DNA of 64,000 nt from Clostridiales bacterium (GTDB taxonomy: Bacteria; Bacillota; Clostridia; Oscillospirales; Acutalibacteraceae). A program made the position numbers and the translations under genes. The stretch is from positions 1 to 64,000 of the forward strand of contig DXXG01000025.1 in NCBI GenBank assembly GCA_019416455.1. The letters are read 5' to 3'. The first letter of the stretch is position 1, and the number at the start of each line of letters is the position of its first letter. Positions 1 through 8,246 of the stretch are shown here, in pieces. Below the pieces are notes generated by a model that saw only the letters and a program-made list of their open reading frames with translations, ran no database searches and was not told the DNA's origin.

Positions 1-29
1 TCGTTTAGCTGTACAATCTTTTCAGGCAT
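1..29 (-). CDS. IS256-family transposase, N-terminal end only
   Basis: An ATG at 29-27 follows a GAAAGGAG ribosome-binding site and opens a frame reading MPEKIVQLN before the window ends. IS256-family transposases commonly start with a K-I-V-Q-L-N-E motif, and the terminal-repeat-like end about 110 bp upstream fits. Only nine residues are visible, so nothing can be said about the catalytic DDE residues or whether the gene is intact. Confidence 0.5.
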
Positions 30-141
30 GGTTTGCTATCTCCTTTCGAATGTTTGTGTCGCAACTTCATTCTACCAGAGATCTGCAAACCATGTCTCTT
101 TTTATTTACTTTTCAATTTGCGAAACTTATTCTACCTTATC
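1..141 (-). mobile_element. IS256-family insertion sequence, left-edge fragment
   Basis: The fragment contains the transposase start and the untranslated end of an insertion sequence. Read on the minus strand, the end at 141 begins GATAAGGTAGAATAAGTTTC, which resembles the IS256 terminal inverted repeat (GATAAAGT... followed by an A/T-rich tract). The rest of the element, and any target duplication, lie outside the window. The call rests on this end and on the first nine transposase residues, so the family is likely but not proven. Confidence 0.6.
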
Positions 142-207
142 AGAAAAAACGCAGGTTTTATGCGGGTTTCAGGTACATCCCACAAATTCAGCGCCCATTT
201 GCGAAAA

Positions 208-242
208 CCGTGGAAGCCCTTGGTACGCCTGGGCTTCCACGG
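208..242. terminator. Perfect 12-bp hairpin, bidirectional terminator-like
   Basis: CCGTGGAAGCCC at 208-219 pairs perfectly with GGGCTTCCACGG at 231-242 across an 11-nt loop. It is followed on the plus strand by CTTTTCCGGTTTT and on the minus strand by TTTTCGC. It lies between the insertion-sequence end and the direct repeat at 259. No gene is seen from 142 to 258. Confidence 0.5.
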
Positions 243-258
243 CTTTTCCGGTTTTGAG

Positions 259-282
259 AAAATAGTAGTCAAACAGTAGTCA
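259..282 (+). repeat. Direct repeat, left copy (candidate attachment site)
   Basis: A 24-bp sequence containing AGTAGTCAAACAGTAGTCA is repeated exactly at 20415-20438 in the same orientation. The two copies bracket the defence genes, replication module, two integrases and the CRISPR-Cas locus. The right copy lies 43 bp upstream of a tRNA-Arg. Direct repeats at the ends of an integrase-bearing island are the usual att signature, but no excised junction is known here. Confidence 0.5.
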
Positions 283-364
283 GAGGGCGGACAAAAAGAA
301 AAAAGCAACCAACACAGACCCTTATTTGATCAGTGGTTCACATATCACTCTTCTGCACCAGCGA

Positions 365-445
365 AATCCTCTGTGTTCGAAAAATTCTTCTCAATACACT
401 TCCGCATTAAAGCAATCGGCATTTCTTGGGGACTGGTATTACAGC
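365..445 (-). pseudogene. rloB-like gene fragment
   Basis: The minus strand encodes TSPQEMPIALMRKCIEKNFS, followed by NTED. This matches the intact RloB further on (TSPQGMLDALKRECVEEDLS, then DTED). Only about 27 codons are recognisable and no start or full domain remains. It is probably the wreck of a second RloB, so the island has received this family more than once. The rest of 283-524 shows only a small hairpin (GAAGCCT/AGGCTTC, 462-479) and no other gene. Confidence 0.55.
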
Positions 446-524
446 GTCGCTAATGTAAACGAAGCCTTTTCAGGCTTCGAACGTATCCAAGGAGGCTTAG
501 TGTTTATTGTAAAAGGCAATATTT

Positions 525-1568
525 TTAGGAAGATAAGGGGTTATTCATCATTGTTTTTAACTCTGCAGTCCCTTGAAGAGAAATGACATCACTGATAAGA
601 AGATATGTGTGTATAATGTATCGGCTTGCTTCTTCTTTGGATACTGTATCATGTGTTCCTTTACATACGGCGTCATTAATTGCGTCAAGTCGCATGCCAA
701 TACTACTTAAATCCGAACCAACCACATCTTTATATGTTTTGCTTCCTTCTTTACTTGAAATAAATTGAATAAGCCGATTTATATATTGGTCTGGCCCGAC
801 TTTTATCTTTTTCCCATTAATAACTATCGGTTCGTCCTGGGGAGGGTATAAGGCATCAGCGACATCAACTAGAATACGTCTACAGGAGTGAACTGCGTTT
901 GCCCAGTCCTCCGGATTTTCAGAGTCCATATTACTGTATACTGACACGAATTTTTCAAGTGAATTGGGACAAATTTTAGAAAGCACATCATTTACACTCA
1001 TGCGTGCTGATGTAAACGTATCTTCTATAATGTTTCCGTACATAAGCTTATTATATATTTGTAAGACATACTGATATAGACTTCCTGTAATTTTTTGAAG
1101 CCATCGTTGGTAACTTGCAATATCCTGTACAATGTTATTTCGTTCTCGTACATTTCCTTGTCCTGGCGTGATAAATTGATTAGGATTGGCTGACGATAAC
1201 GAAATATAGGGATCAGCCGCAGCAGAAAGTCGAAGTTTTTCAGCCGCAATCATTTCCTCGATCTCAGCAATTAATAGGACGTTAGAATACTCTTTCCTCT
1301 CTGATCCTGATTTTGTTTTTATATTTTTAAAGTATCTTCTCCCTGCAAGATTTGAAATTCTCCATGCATCAGCTGTCATACCAGTCGTATCAGAGGGATA
1401 TCCCGAAGACTCATAGGTAAACAGTAAAATACCATCTTCATCGCCTAAGAGCCTACAAAGTCGAAGACATTTGAGAATAATTTTACTTACTGGTAACTCT
1501 GATAATTCAAAATTCTTAAGTATTTCTGCTGATAATTCGGTGCATTCTTTTATTCTCTGGCTATTCAT
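525..1568 (-). CDS. AbiTii-domain protein (abortive-infection type)
   Basis: This is a 347-residue soluble protein. Its first 100 residues (SAEILKNFELSELPVSKIIL, then RLCRLLGDED and a YESSGYP motif near residue 55) match the AbiTii domain found in phage-exclusion proteins. The middle carries CRRILVDVADALYPPQDEP (about residues 225-245), also typical of this family. The biochemical role is unknown; the lactococcal AbiT system acts late in phage infection. The start is weak (GGGGTATAAATA before ATG). It stands alone, convergent with nothing, upstream of decayed Fic and intact rloAB genes, which supports a defence island. The family call is good, while the function is inferred. Confidence 0.6.
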   Translation of the reverse strand: MNSQRIKECTELSAEILKNFELSELPVSKIILKCLRLCRLLGDEDGILLFTYESSGYPSDTTGMTADAWRISNLAGRRYFKNIKTKSGSERKEYSNVLLIAEIEEMIAAEKLRLSAAADPYISLSSANPNQFITPGQGNVRERNNIVQDIASYQRWLQKITGSLYQYVLQIYNKLMYGNIIEDTFTSARMSVNDVLSKICPNSLEKFVSVYSNMDSENPEDWANAVHSCRRILVDVADALYPPQDEPIVINGKKIKVGPDQYINRLIQFISSKEGSKTYKDVVGSDLSSIGMRLDAINDAVCKGTHDTVSKEEASRYIIHTYLLISDVISLQGTAELKTMMNNPLSS

Positions 1569-1599
1569 TATTTATACCCCATTAATTTATACGCCCGAT

Positions 1600-2050
1600 G
1601 TCCATTTTCCTGGCATTTGCACAACTTTTCCTTTTCAACAAAACTGGAGAGAATTTAATTCGCTGTCACCGCCGACACCTCACACTGCTCTCGCACATCG
1701 GGATTTATGATTTAGTCGTCGGTTTTGAGATTCCTCAAGTTTCTCCTAGCGGAGTGCTGCCTTCTCCATCTTTCCATCGCTCATTTCATCACTCATATTG
1801 ATGGCTTCTATGAGCGATACCTTGATGGATGACAACATGAACTCAATAAATATCGTGGACTCTCCGGCAGCATTAGGGGCGCTGATGGCATCATAATACT
1901 CCTGCTGATGTCATGGATGATGGACTCTATAGGGAGCCAGGCAAATGCCGGATTCCATTTAGGCAGTAGCAGCGTATGCCACAAGCGGCCCACACGGTTA
2001 TTCCCCTCAGCAAAGGCAGGGATCAGTTCCAGTTCACAAAATTCTGTGTT
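1600..2050 (-). pseudogene. Decayed Fic-family AMP-transferase gene
   Basis: Minus-strand reading gives LIPAFAEGNNRVGRLWHTLL, a Fic motif in which the usual H-P-F has become I-P-A-F, so the catalytic histidine is lost. After IESIIHD one base is missing. The next frame continues QQEYYDAISAPNAAGEST and IFIEFMLSSIK to a stop near 1756. Beyond two more stops a winged-helix-like tail is legible (VREQCEVSAVTAN...ILSSFVEKEKL) down to about 1610. The upstream part of the Fic fold is missing. This is a clear remnant of a Fic protein with a C-terminal winged helix, and it is not functional. Confidence 0.75.
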
Positions 2051-2102
2051 CTATTCTGTGTTCTTGCGTTACTGAATCGGGATAGTATTTTGAACCAAAT
2101 AG

Positions 2103-2726
2103 TTACTTGACGAGTAGTTCAACAAGCTCTGCCACATCGGTACGAGGGTTGCAATCCGCAGAGGGCCAGTTAAAAGCTTTGTACTGTCTCTCTTTCGTCT
2201 TGCATCTCTCAATGGCTTCCTGCGTGTGATCTTTCAGTTTCCGATAGCAGTCTCTGCCCTTGTCATAATCGGGAATCTGACATTTCAAATCCTCCAACAC
2301 CTGGCCAGACCCCGAGTATGTTCCACGCAACTCATGAAAGTGAGCCACAAACCAAACCTCAAAGCAGGGGTTGGAAGCAACGGCTTTATAATGCTTATAT
2401 TCCTCCTGGCTCAACAAATCCCGCAGCTGCTTGGCTCGCTCTTGGCTGCAATCTAAATCTAAGATCACACCTGCAATATCCTCTGTGTCTGAAAGATCCT
2501 CTTCGACACACTCCCGCTTCAAAGCATCTAACATTCCCTGGGGACTGGTTTCCCCTCTGGAAACCACCTTTACCGCATATTTGCTCTCAGACGTGCTGAA
2601 GTGCTGAAAATAATTTTTCTCCGTCTTGTTTTGCCCCTCCGCGACAAGAAGAACCACTGGTTTTCTCTTGCGCCGGACTTTGCCTCGCTGTTTGTCCTGA
2701 AACCGCCGCTCGCTTCCTTTGGCCAT
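2103..2726 (-). CDS. rloB: RloB-family protein, effector half of an AbiL-like pair
   Basis: This is a 207-residue protein starting at ATG 2726, just after the rloA stop; the GGAGGGAT ribosome-binding site lies inside the rloA tail. It has a basic N-terminus, then VVLLVAEGQNKTEKNYFQHF (residues about 22-41). The E-G...T-E-x-x-Y pattern of RloB/Toprim-like proteins is present, with a later acidic LDLDCSQE segment and NPCFEVWFVAHF. RloB partners the ATPase RloA; the same pair is the lactococcal AbiL phage-defence system (AbiLi/AbiLii). Translational coupling to rloA implies stoichiometric expression. The Toprim-like nuclease role is inferred. The family call is strong. Confidence 0.8.
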   Translation of the reverse strand: MAKGSERRFQDKQRGKVRRKRKPVVLLVAEGQNKTEKNYFQHFSTSESKYAVKVVSRGETSPQGMLDALKRECVEEDLSDTEDIAGVILDLDCSQERAKQLRDLLSQEEYKHYKAVASNPCFEVWFVAHFHELRGTYSGSGQVLEDLKCQIPDYDKGRDCYRKLKDHTQEAIERCKTKERQYKAFNWPSADCNPRTDVAELVELLVK

Positions 2727-2727
2727 C

Positions 2728-3987
2728 TCAGATCCCTCCTTCCGGATGCAGGTAGGGAATGGCTCCATAGCGACCCAACAAGTATCCCTTCTCGATGTTC
2801 TCATTCTTTCTTACAGAGAATTCATCCAGAGAATAGAGCTCCGTGGCTGCGGTGTGAGGATCTTTCTCTACAAAGTAGATCTGATCCCGCCGGAATGTTT
2901 CCAGGGACAAGAGCGTGGTATCATGCGTGGTAAAAATCAACTGAGCGTTGGTCTGATTTAGGTCGGGATTATGGAACAGCTCCACTAAGAACTTCACCAA
3001 AAAAGGATGGAGGCTTCGGTCCAGTTCATCGATCACCATGGTTTTTCCTTTTCCAAAGACCTCTTTCAAAATGGGAGAAAGCCAAAAAAGCTGCTTGGTA
3101 CCCAGGGATTCCTCATTGAGATCCAGGAAGAATTGTGCCTCCTCACCACTTTGGGACTGCACATGATGGCCCGCGTGAATATGAACCGCTTTTACTTGGC
3201 CCTGTGGTACAGGATTTCCCGCTTGGTCTGTAAAGACAATCTCTTTTGTCTGGTTACCTAAAGGGGTGATATCTACTTGGATATCGTCAATGTTGATATC
3301 TGCTTGCCGAAGCAGGGAAAGAGTGAACTGTTTTAACTCTCCCTGCTCATCCTGCTCAAAAGCTTGCAGCGCAGTGGGCTGGATAGCTAACTCGGGATTG
3401 TAGACATCAATAGCATTCGCCAACCACTGATACGCTGGAGCCGTTTTGGCATTTCCCCAGTTGGTGGCTGTGGCAAGGAAAAATTTATTGGATGTATTTT
3501 TCTCTTCATACTCTGAAAATGTGCTTTTACTTGCCTGGTTAAAGTCAAAGTCGTCGCCGGTTCTTTCGAAAACACGGGAAGCACGAGCGCTGGTATAAAA
3601 ATACAGGTACTCCTCCTGCACACGATCGGAATCGGCTGTAAACCCATAGCGGTAGGGAATCCCATCGTTTGCCACAAAGAAAAACTCGAAGGAACAGGGG
3701 GCTTTCGCTGTCTCCTCGTCAAACTTAAAGGGCACCATTCCGGGAATCTTTTGGGTGATGTTTCGGGTGTCCGAGGTGCGCACAGCCATAATGGCCGCTA
3801 CAAAGGCGCGGATCACCGCACTTTTTCCTGCGGCGTTTGCGCCGTAAATGGCCGCTGTCTTAATGGCTTCCCGGTTTCCCTCCTGAGCCAGATTTTCTGG
3901 ATGAGAGCGGTCCGTGGAAGGAACCATGCTCAAGATTGCCTCGTCCTTGATAGACTGAAAGTTTTTCACTTTGAATTGCAGTAACAT
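2728..3987 (-). CDS. rloA: RloA-family AAA ATPase (AbiLi-like)
   Basis: This is a 419-residue ABC/SMC-like ATPase of the OLD/RloA type. I chose ATG 3987 (MLLQFKVKNFQSI) because it has GGGAG nine bases upstream and begins at the conserved first strand; an in-frame extension to 4074 is unlikely. Walker A is GANAAGKS (residues 49-56). The MVIDELDRSLHP segment is Walker B with its D-loop, followed by a TTHD switch histidine. It forms a two-gene operon with rloB. In AbiL-type systems the ATPase senses infection and licenses the RloB partner; that role is inferred from the family. Confidence 0.8.
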   Translation of the reverse strand: MLLQFKVKNFQSIKDEAILSMVPSTDRSHPENLAQEGNREAIKTAAIYGANAAGKSAVIRAFVAAIMAVRTSDTRNITQKIPGMVPFKFDEETAKAPCSFEFFFVANDGIPYRYGFTADSDRVQEEYLYFYTSARASRVFERTGDDFDFNQASKSTFSEYEEKNTSNKFFLATATNWGNAKTAPAYQWLANAIDVYNPELAIQPTALQAFEQDEQGELKQFTLSLLRQADINIDDIQVDITPLGNQTKEIVFTDQAGNPVPQGQVKAVHIHAGHHVQSQSGEEAQFFLDLNEESLGTKQLFWLSPILKEVFGKGKTMVIDELDRSLHPFLVKFLVELFHNPDLNQTNAQLIFTTHDTTLLSLETFRRDQIYFVEKDPHTAATELYSLDEFSVRKNENIEKGYLLGRYGAIPYLHPEGGI

Positions 3988-4141
3988 GGGTATCTCACTC
4001 CCTCTCATATATAGGATACTCTTAAAAACGCAAATATGCAATATTAAACCGTACTTTTTGAAAAATATTTGCAAAAAATCAATTTAAAAATTTGAATCAA
4101 GAGAAATTGTTCGCTTGTAGCGTTGTGGATTTGTCAACAGC

Positions 4142-4193
4142 TTGCCAACTATCAAGCCACGTTTGCCAACTAGTTGCCAACTTGAGTTGGCAA
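4142..4193 (+). repeat. TTGCCAACT iteron cluster (candidate origin or operator)
   Basis: Three direct copies of TTGCCAACT (4142-4150, 4163-4171, 4174-4182) and one inverted copy (AGTTGGCAA, 4185-4193) lie within 52 bp. They are in AT-rich noncoding DNA about 650 bp upstream of a RepA-like ATPase gene. Short iterons before a replication helicase gene suggest an origin or an autoregulatory operator. The spacings (21 and 11 bp) are uneven, so this is suggestive only. Confidence 0.4.
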
Positions 4194-4456
4194 ACTGATG
4201 GACACTCTCCCTCCAGTTTTCCCTACTCCTTCAGAGCAGAGATTTTTCTTTTTCTGTCTAATTCTAGCCATCTTCCTTTATGCGGGGAGATTCCTCATCA
4301 CTGAGCACGGATTGACACCGTCAAAATCACTGAAAGACGATGGCTTTCTCTCCATCCATTTGTGAGGCGACAATTTAACTTTGAGGCTCCTTTTTTCTTC
4401 AAAAACCGCAAAATAGAAGCAGACTATTTTGATCACACCCCCACATATGGGGGTAC

Positions 4457-4492
4457 CCCCCTGTCATGGTGACAGGGGCCCCCCTTGTTTTC
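4457..4492 (+). terminator. Stable hairpin with T-rich tail
   Basis: CCCCTGTCA and TGACAGGGG form a perfect 9-bp stem with a TGG loop (about 4459-4479), embedded in runs of C. A T-rich stretch (TTGTTTTCTTTT) follows. It may be a terminator or a structured origin feature. It lies in the gene-free interval 3988-4841. Confidence 0.35.
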
Positions 4493-4607
4493 TTTTGGAC
4501 TTCTCTCTACAATGAGGAACACAATTTGAGGCAGGGATGTGTTTCCTGTCCGACAAACTTGCGAGGTGTTGGAAATGATTTCTCAATAACAGGTTCCGGT
4601 TATATGG

Positions 4608-4812
4608 ATACTGCTCCCACCTTTTCAAAAAAGAGGTGGGTATTTTTGTATCCCCAGCAAACGCGAAAAGGCACAGAGAAGAAGCAATCTCCTCTACGCT
4701 TATAGGCAGAAAAAAGCAGCTGATCCTCCCTTCCTCCCACAGCCCGGCAGCTTTGCCTGAAACCATCCAATCTGTGTCGTTTCGCAATATGAATACTACT
4801 CCCACCTTTTTA
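4608..4812 (+). repeat. Pair of 20-bp direct repeats, one within a hairpin
   Basis: ATACTGCTCCCACCTTTTCA (4608-4627) recurs as ATACTACTCCCACCTTTTTA (4793-4812), 18 of 20 bases alike. The first copy folds into a terminator-like hairpin (CCCACCT at 4616-4622 with AGGTGGG at 4634-4640, followed by TATTTTTG). The second is immediately upstream of the ribosome-binding site of the RepA-like gene. This arrangement could support antisense or copy-number control. No coding frame in the interval looks real. Confidence 0.35.
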
Positions 4813-4841
4813 TCGGGAGTCACGAAAGGAGTGTGAAAACT

Positions 4842-5837
4842 TTGCCGAAAAATCAACCTGAACTGAAGCTCATCTCCCTGGAGGACGTGGCGGTGGAGCC
4901 GGTGCGCTGGCTCTGGTATCCCTACATTCCTCTGGGGAAACTCTCCATCCTCCACGGCGATCCGGGGGAAGGCAAGACCACCCTGGCCCTGTGGATCGCG
5001 GCAGCCTGCAGCCGGGGACTGGCCCTCCCCGGCGGGGAAACTGGGGAACCCCTCACCGTCCTGTACCAAACTGCCGAGGATGGTTTAGGGGACACCATCA
5101 AGCCACGGCTGCTGGAATCCCAGGCGGACTTGCACCACATCTACACCATCGACGAAACGGATTTCCCTCTCTCCATGCTTGACGAACGCATCGGGGAGGC
5201 CATTGAGAAAACCCATGCCCAACTGATGATCCTGGACCCCATGCAGGCGTACCTGGGGGAGAAGGTGGACATGAACCGGGCCAACGAAGTGCGCACCGTA
5301 ATGAAGGGACTGACCAAAGTGGCAAACCAAACCGGCTGCTCCATCGTCCTGGTAGGCCACCTGAACAAATCCCAAAGCGCCAACAGTGCCCAGCGAGGCC
5401 TGGGCTCCATGGACTTCCGCGCAGCGGCCCGGAGTGTTCTGCTGGTGGGCCGGGTCAAAAACGACCGGGACATCCGGGTGATGGTTCACGACAAATCCTC
5501 CCTGGCGGAGGAGGGACCCTCCCGAGCTTTCTCTCTGCAGAACGGCACCCTCCACTGGCAGAAGGGATACGAAACCCTCACAGCGGACCAGCTGCTCAGC
5601 GGAAGAAGCCAGGACTCCAAACTCACCTTGGCGGAGGAGCTGATCCTGGACACCCTGGACAGGCGTCCCGCCGTTCCCGCCAAGGAAATGTTCTCCCTGG
5701 CACAGCAGGCAGGCATCTCCGCCCGGACTCTCAAGTCCGCCAAGGGAAACCTGCGGGACTATGTGCAGTCGGTGCGGGTAGCCAACGACTGGCTGTGGCG
5801 CAGGACGGACGGAAGCGTGCAAGGGGGTAATCTGTGA
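4842..5837 (+). CDS. RepA-like hexameric ATPase/helicase (AAA_25 family)
   Basis: This is a RecA-fold ATPase of 331 residues. Walker A is GDPGEGKTT (about residue 38). The hydrophobic Walker B is LMILDPMQAYLGE, followed by IVLVGHLNKSQ and an arginine-rich AARSVLLVGRVKND. The fold is that of plasmid RepA/DnaB-type replicative helicases. The nominal GTG at 4833 is only one base from AAAGGAG (4825-4831), so I prefer TTG 4842 at normal spacing. The C-terminal 70 residues (SLAQQAGISARTLKSAKGNL) look like a winged helix. It probably drives replication or mobilisation of the island. Confidence 0.75.
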   Translation: MPKNQPELKLISLEDVAVEPVRWLWYPYIPLGKLSILHGDPGEGKTTLALWIAAACSRGLALPGGETGEPLTVLYQTAEDGLGDTIKPRLLESQADLHHIYTIDETDFPLSMLDERIGEAIEKTHAQLMILDPMQAYLGEKVDMNRANEVRTVMKGLTKVANQTGCSIVLVGHLNKSQSANSAQRGLGSMDFRAAARSVLLVGRVKNDRDIRVMVHDKSSLAEEGPSRAFSLQNGTLHWQKGYETLTADQLLSGRSQDSKLTLAEELILDTLDRRPAVPAKEMFSLAQQAGISARTLKSAKGNLRDYVQSVRVANDWLWRRTDGSVQGGNL

Positions 5838-6385
5838 TGGGGGCTTCTTGCTTATCTTGTGTCCACGGGCTTAAAATCGTCTGCATCTTGTGTGATTTCC
5901 CAAGAGTGTTCCATGGTTCTTTGCCTTCTTGCACCCTTTGGGAAGGATCAAAAGGACGCACAGCAACCGCTCCACCTGGGGAAGCCAGGAAAGGTCACAC
6001 CAGCCAAAAATCCGCCCTGTGCGGCCCGTTGTGGCCGGTTTGGACCCCAGGTGGGGGAACGACCCGTCCCCGCCCGTTCCGGGGCGATTTGGGCCCCACA
6101 GGGTCCAGTTTGGCAGAAAGCAAAGAAACCGCCCACCACCCCGGGTTTGGGGAGAATTTGGGGGTGTGAAAAAAGAGCAGGTGAAAGGCTCGGGGTCGCT
6201 GGAGCGTCCCCAGCCGGATCACCTCGCCCGGCAGAGCCGGTCGTTGCGGGCTTTTTGCCCTCTTCCACCACCAAAAAAATCCGGGGTCGGTTGGGAGGCC
6301 TTGGGGTCACGATCGGGGTCAGAAACAGGAAATTTCCCGGTGGCAAGCCATTTTTCCGGGTGTCACCGCCGGGGTCAACGAAAGG
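5838..6385 (+). other. GC-rich intergenic region with GGGGTC repeats
   Basis: Overlapping open frames exist in this 548-bp interval, but their products are low-complexity, rich in G, P and R, and none has a credible start or domain. GGGGTC occurs five times in the same orientation at 6192, 6283, 6303, 6315 and 6371, ending ten bases before the ribbon-helix-helix gene. This looks like an operator, centromere or transfer-origin region bound by that protein. There is also a CCCCAGGTGGGGG inverted repeat near 6042. Confidence 0.4.
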
Positions 6386-6808
6386 ATGAAGGAAACTATG
6401 GCAGAAAAAGATTTAAAACGTAAATTCGCCCTGTGGATTCGCCCTTCTCTTCTGGAGGAGGTGGATTCTCTCTACAAAAGCGACAACTGCGCCAGCCGCA
6501 GCGAGTTCATGGAAAAGGCCCTGCGGTTCTACATGGGATACCTTTCTAGCCAAGCAAACCAGGACTACCTGGCCGATGTCATTCCCTCCACGGTGAAGGG
6601 AATCGTGGATGAAAGTTCCAACCGCATGGGCCGTCTGCTGTTCAAGCTGGCAGTGGAGCAGGCTGTGATATCCAACATTCTCGCCGCAGTCTGCGAGGTA
6701 GACCAGCAGGAGTTGGAACGCTTGCGCAACCAATGCATTCAGCAGATCCGCAAGACCAATGGCATGATTTCTTTCGACGAGGCCTTGAAATGGCAGAAAG
6801 ATAACTGA
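6386..6808 (+). CDS. Ribbon-helix-helix DNA-binding protein
   Basis: This is a small protein (140 residues, or 136 from the second ATG at 6398, which has better AAGGA spacing). Its N-terminus (KRKFALWIRPSLLEEVDSLY, then SRSEFMEKALRFYMGYL) fits a CopG/MetJ-type ribbon-helix-helix: one strand followed by two helices. The C-terminal half is helical with no recognisable domain. It lies between the RepA-like ATPase and two integrases, next to a GGGGTC cluster. It is probably the module's repressor, partition or relaxosome accessory protein. DNA binding is likely; the exact role is unknown. Confidence 0.65.
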   Translation: MKETMAEKDLKRKFALWIRPSLLEEVDSLYKSDNCASRSEFMEKALRFYMGYLSSQANQDYLADVIPSTVKGIVDESSNRMGRLLFKLAVEQAVISNILAAVCEVDQQELERLRNQCIQQIRKTNGMISFDEALKWQKDN

Positions 6809-6932
6809 GAGATGGAGGGGAGGTGACAGACGTCCCCTCCCCAAGTTTCTCTTGGCAAATGGAGGCAATCATCGTTTTGCTCTCGCAAAACCGCAAAACA
6901 TCGCGCTAAAGATTGAAGAAAGGAGAACCTAT

Positions 6933-8093
6933 TTGGCCAGCATCAAGAAACTATCAGACCGAAAATTCAAGATCACCATTAGCAACGGCTACCGCCCTAA
7001 CGGGAAGAAAATCTGCAAAGCCAAGACCATCACCGTGCCGGATTCGGTGAAGCCCCGGGGCATCTCTCAGTACGTTGCCCACGAAGCGGAAGAGCTGGAA
7101 CGCCTGGTGAAGTCCGGCTACTCCGAGGACCGGGACACCCTCTTTGAAACATACGCTACCCGATGGCTGGACCGTCAGGTGAAATACGCTCCCGGCACCC
7201 TGGCCAGTTACCGGCGGATGCTGGAGGTGGTCTACCCTTACATTGGCTCTATCAAGCTGGGAGAGCTGCGGCCCATGGCCCTGGAAAACATGATGATAGA
7301 GTTACGAAAGAGAACCAGCCATGGCAAGCCCATCCAGGAGGCCACCGTGCAAAAGTACCTGACCGTGGTGTCCGCTGTGCTCAGCGACGCCAAGCGCAAC
7401 GAGATTATTTCTAAGAACCCCGCCCGGATGATCGACTTGCCGGAAACAAAACACCGGCATCAGTTCATCCCCACGGACCAGCAGGCACAGGACTTGATTC
7501 TGGCCCTGCTGGATGAGCCCTACCACTATAAGCTGTTCTATGTGCTGGCCATGTACACTGGCTGCCGCCGGGGTGAGTTGTGCGCCTTGCAGTGGAAAGA
7601 CTTTGTGATCGTGGAGAAGTACCGCTCTGTGCTCACGGTTTCCCGTTCCCGTACTGTGGTGGCTGGTCAAGGTGTGGTGGAAGGACCTACTAAGAATGGC
7701 CGCTCTCGTACAATTGCTCTGTCCGAGGACATGACCTCCTTGGTGCAGGGGTTCTGCTATTATCAACGGGAGATAGCGATGGAAAACGGACGGGAACTGA
7801 GCCCTTACCTGTTCGTCAACGAGAAGGGCCAGCTCATCCACCCGGACACGTTCACAAAACATTTGCGCCTGATCTTTGAGGAGAACGGCTTCCCGGACAA
7901 CTTCCACCTCCACACCCTGCGGCACTATTTTGTCTCCGCCATGCTCCACGAGGGGGTGGATAAGCAGACTGTGGCCGAGATGGCGGGCCATGGGGACACC
8001 GCTTTCCTGGAGCGCACTTACTGCCATCCTCAGATGGCCTTGAAGGAACAGGCGGCGGAAAAGATGGATCAACTGCTCCTCCACAACCCGTAA
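6933..8093 (+). CDS. Tyrosine recombinase (integrase) 1
   Basis: This is a 386-residue phage-type integrase. I chose TTG 6933 (MASIKKLSDRKF) because AAAGGAG ends eight bases upstream; the ATG at 6852 would add 27 unrelated residues. The order is an N-terminal arm-binding strand region, a SAM-like core-binding domain (about 65-165), then the catalytic domain. The catalytic arginine is in TGCRRGEL, followed by HTLRHYF, a GHG triad position and the nucleophile in RTYCH. It is followed after 150 bp by a second, different integrase, suggesting either that both are needed or that two elements merged. Confidence 0.88.
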   Translation: MASIKKLSDRKFKITISNGYRPNGKKICKAKTITVPDSVKPRGISQYVAHEAEELERLVKSGYSEDRDTLFETYATRWLDRQVKYAPGTLASYRRMLEVVYPYIGSIKLGELRPMALENMMIELRKRTSHGKPIQEATVQKYLTVVSAVLSDAKRNEIISKNPARMIDLPETKHRHQFIPTDQQAQDLILALLDEPYHYKLFYVLAMYTGCRRGELCALQWKDFVIVEKYRSVLTVSRSRTVVAGQGVVEGPTKNGRSRTIALSEDMTSLVQGFCYYQREIAMENGRELSPYLFVNEKGQLIHPDTFTKHLRLIFEENGFPDNFHLHTLRHYFVSAMLHEGVDKQTVAEMAGHGDTAFLERTYCHPQMALKEQAAEKMDQLLLHNP

Positions 8094-8246
8094 TTCTGGT
8101 ACCTTGCTGGAGGTTGTGGACAGGCTTACCTACTCCTCTTGTCCAAAAAGTAGAACGTGAGAAAAGCGCTGGACTTTCCAGCCCACGTGGAGTAGTGTGT
8201 GGTTGCCTCCACAGGGCAAATCACAACAGGAAAGAGGTTCTTCACG

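Noticed and set aside
4464..5069. A 201-codon minus-strand frame over the RepA-like start
   Set aside because: It is antisense to the clear ATPase gene and crosses the hairpins and repeats; no homology is evident.
5838..6385. Three long overlapping plus-strand frames (up to 176 codons) and one minus-strand frame
   Set aside because: All are GC-driven, low in complexity, lack ribosome-binding sites and recognisable domains; the GGGGTC repeats explain the region better.
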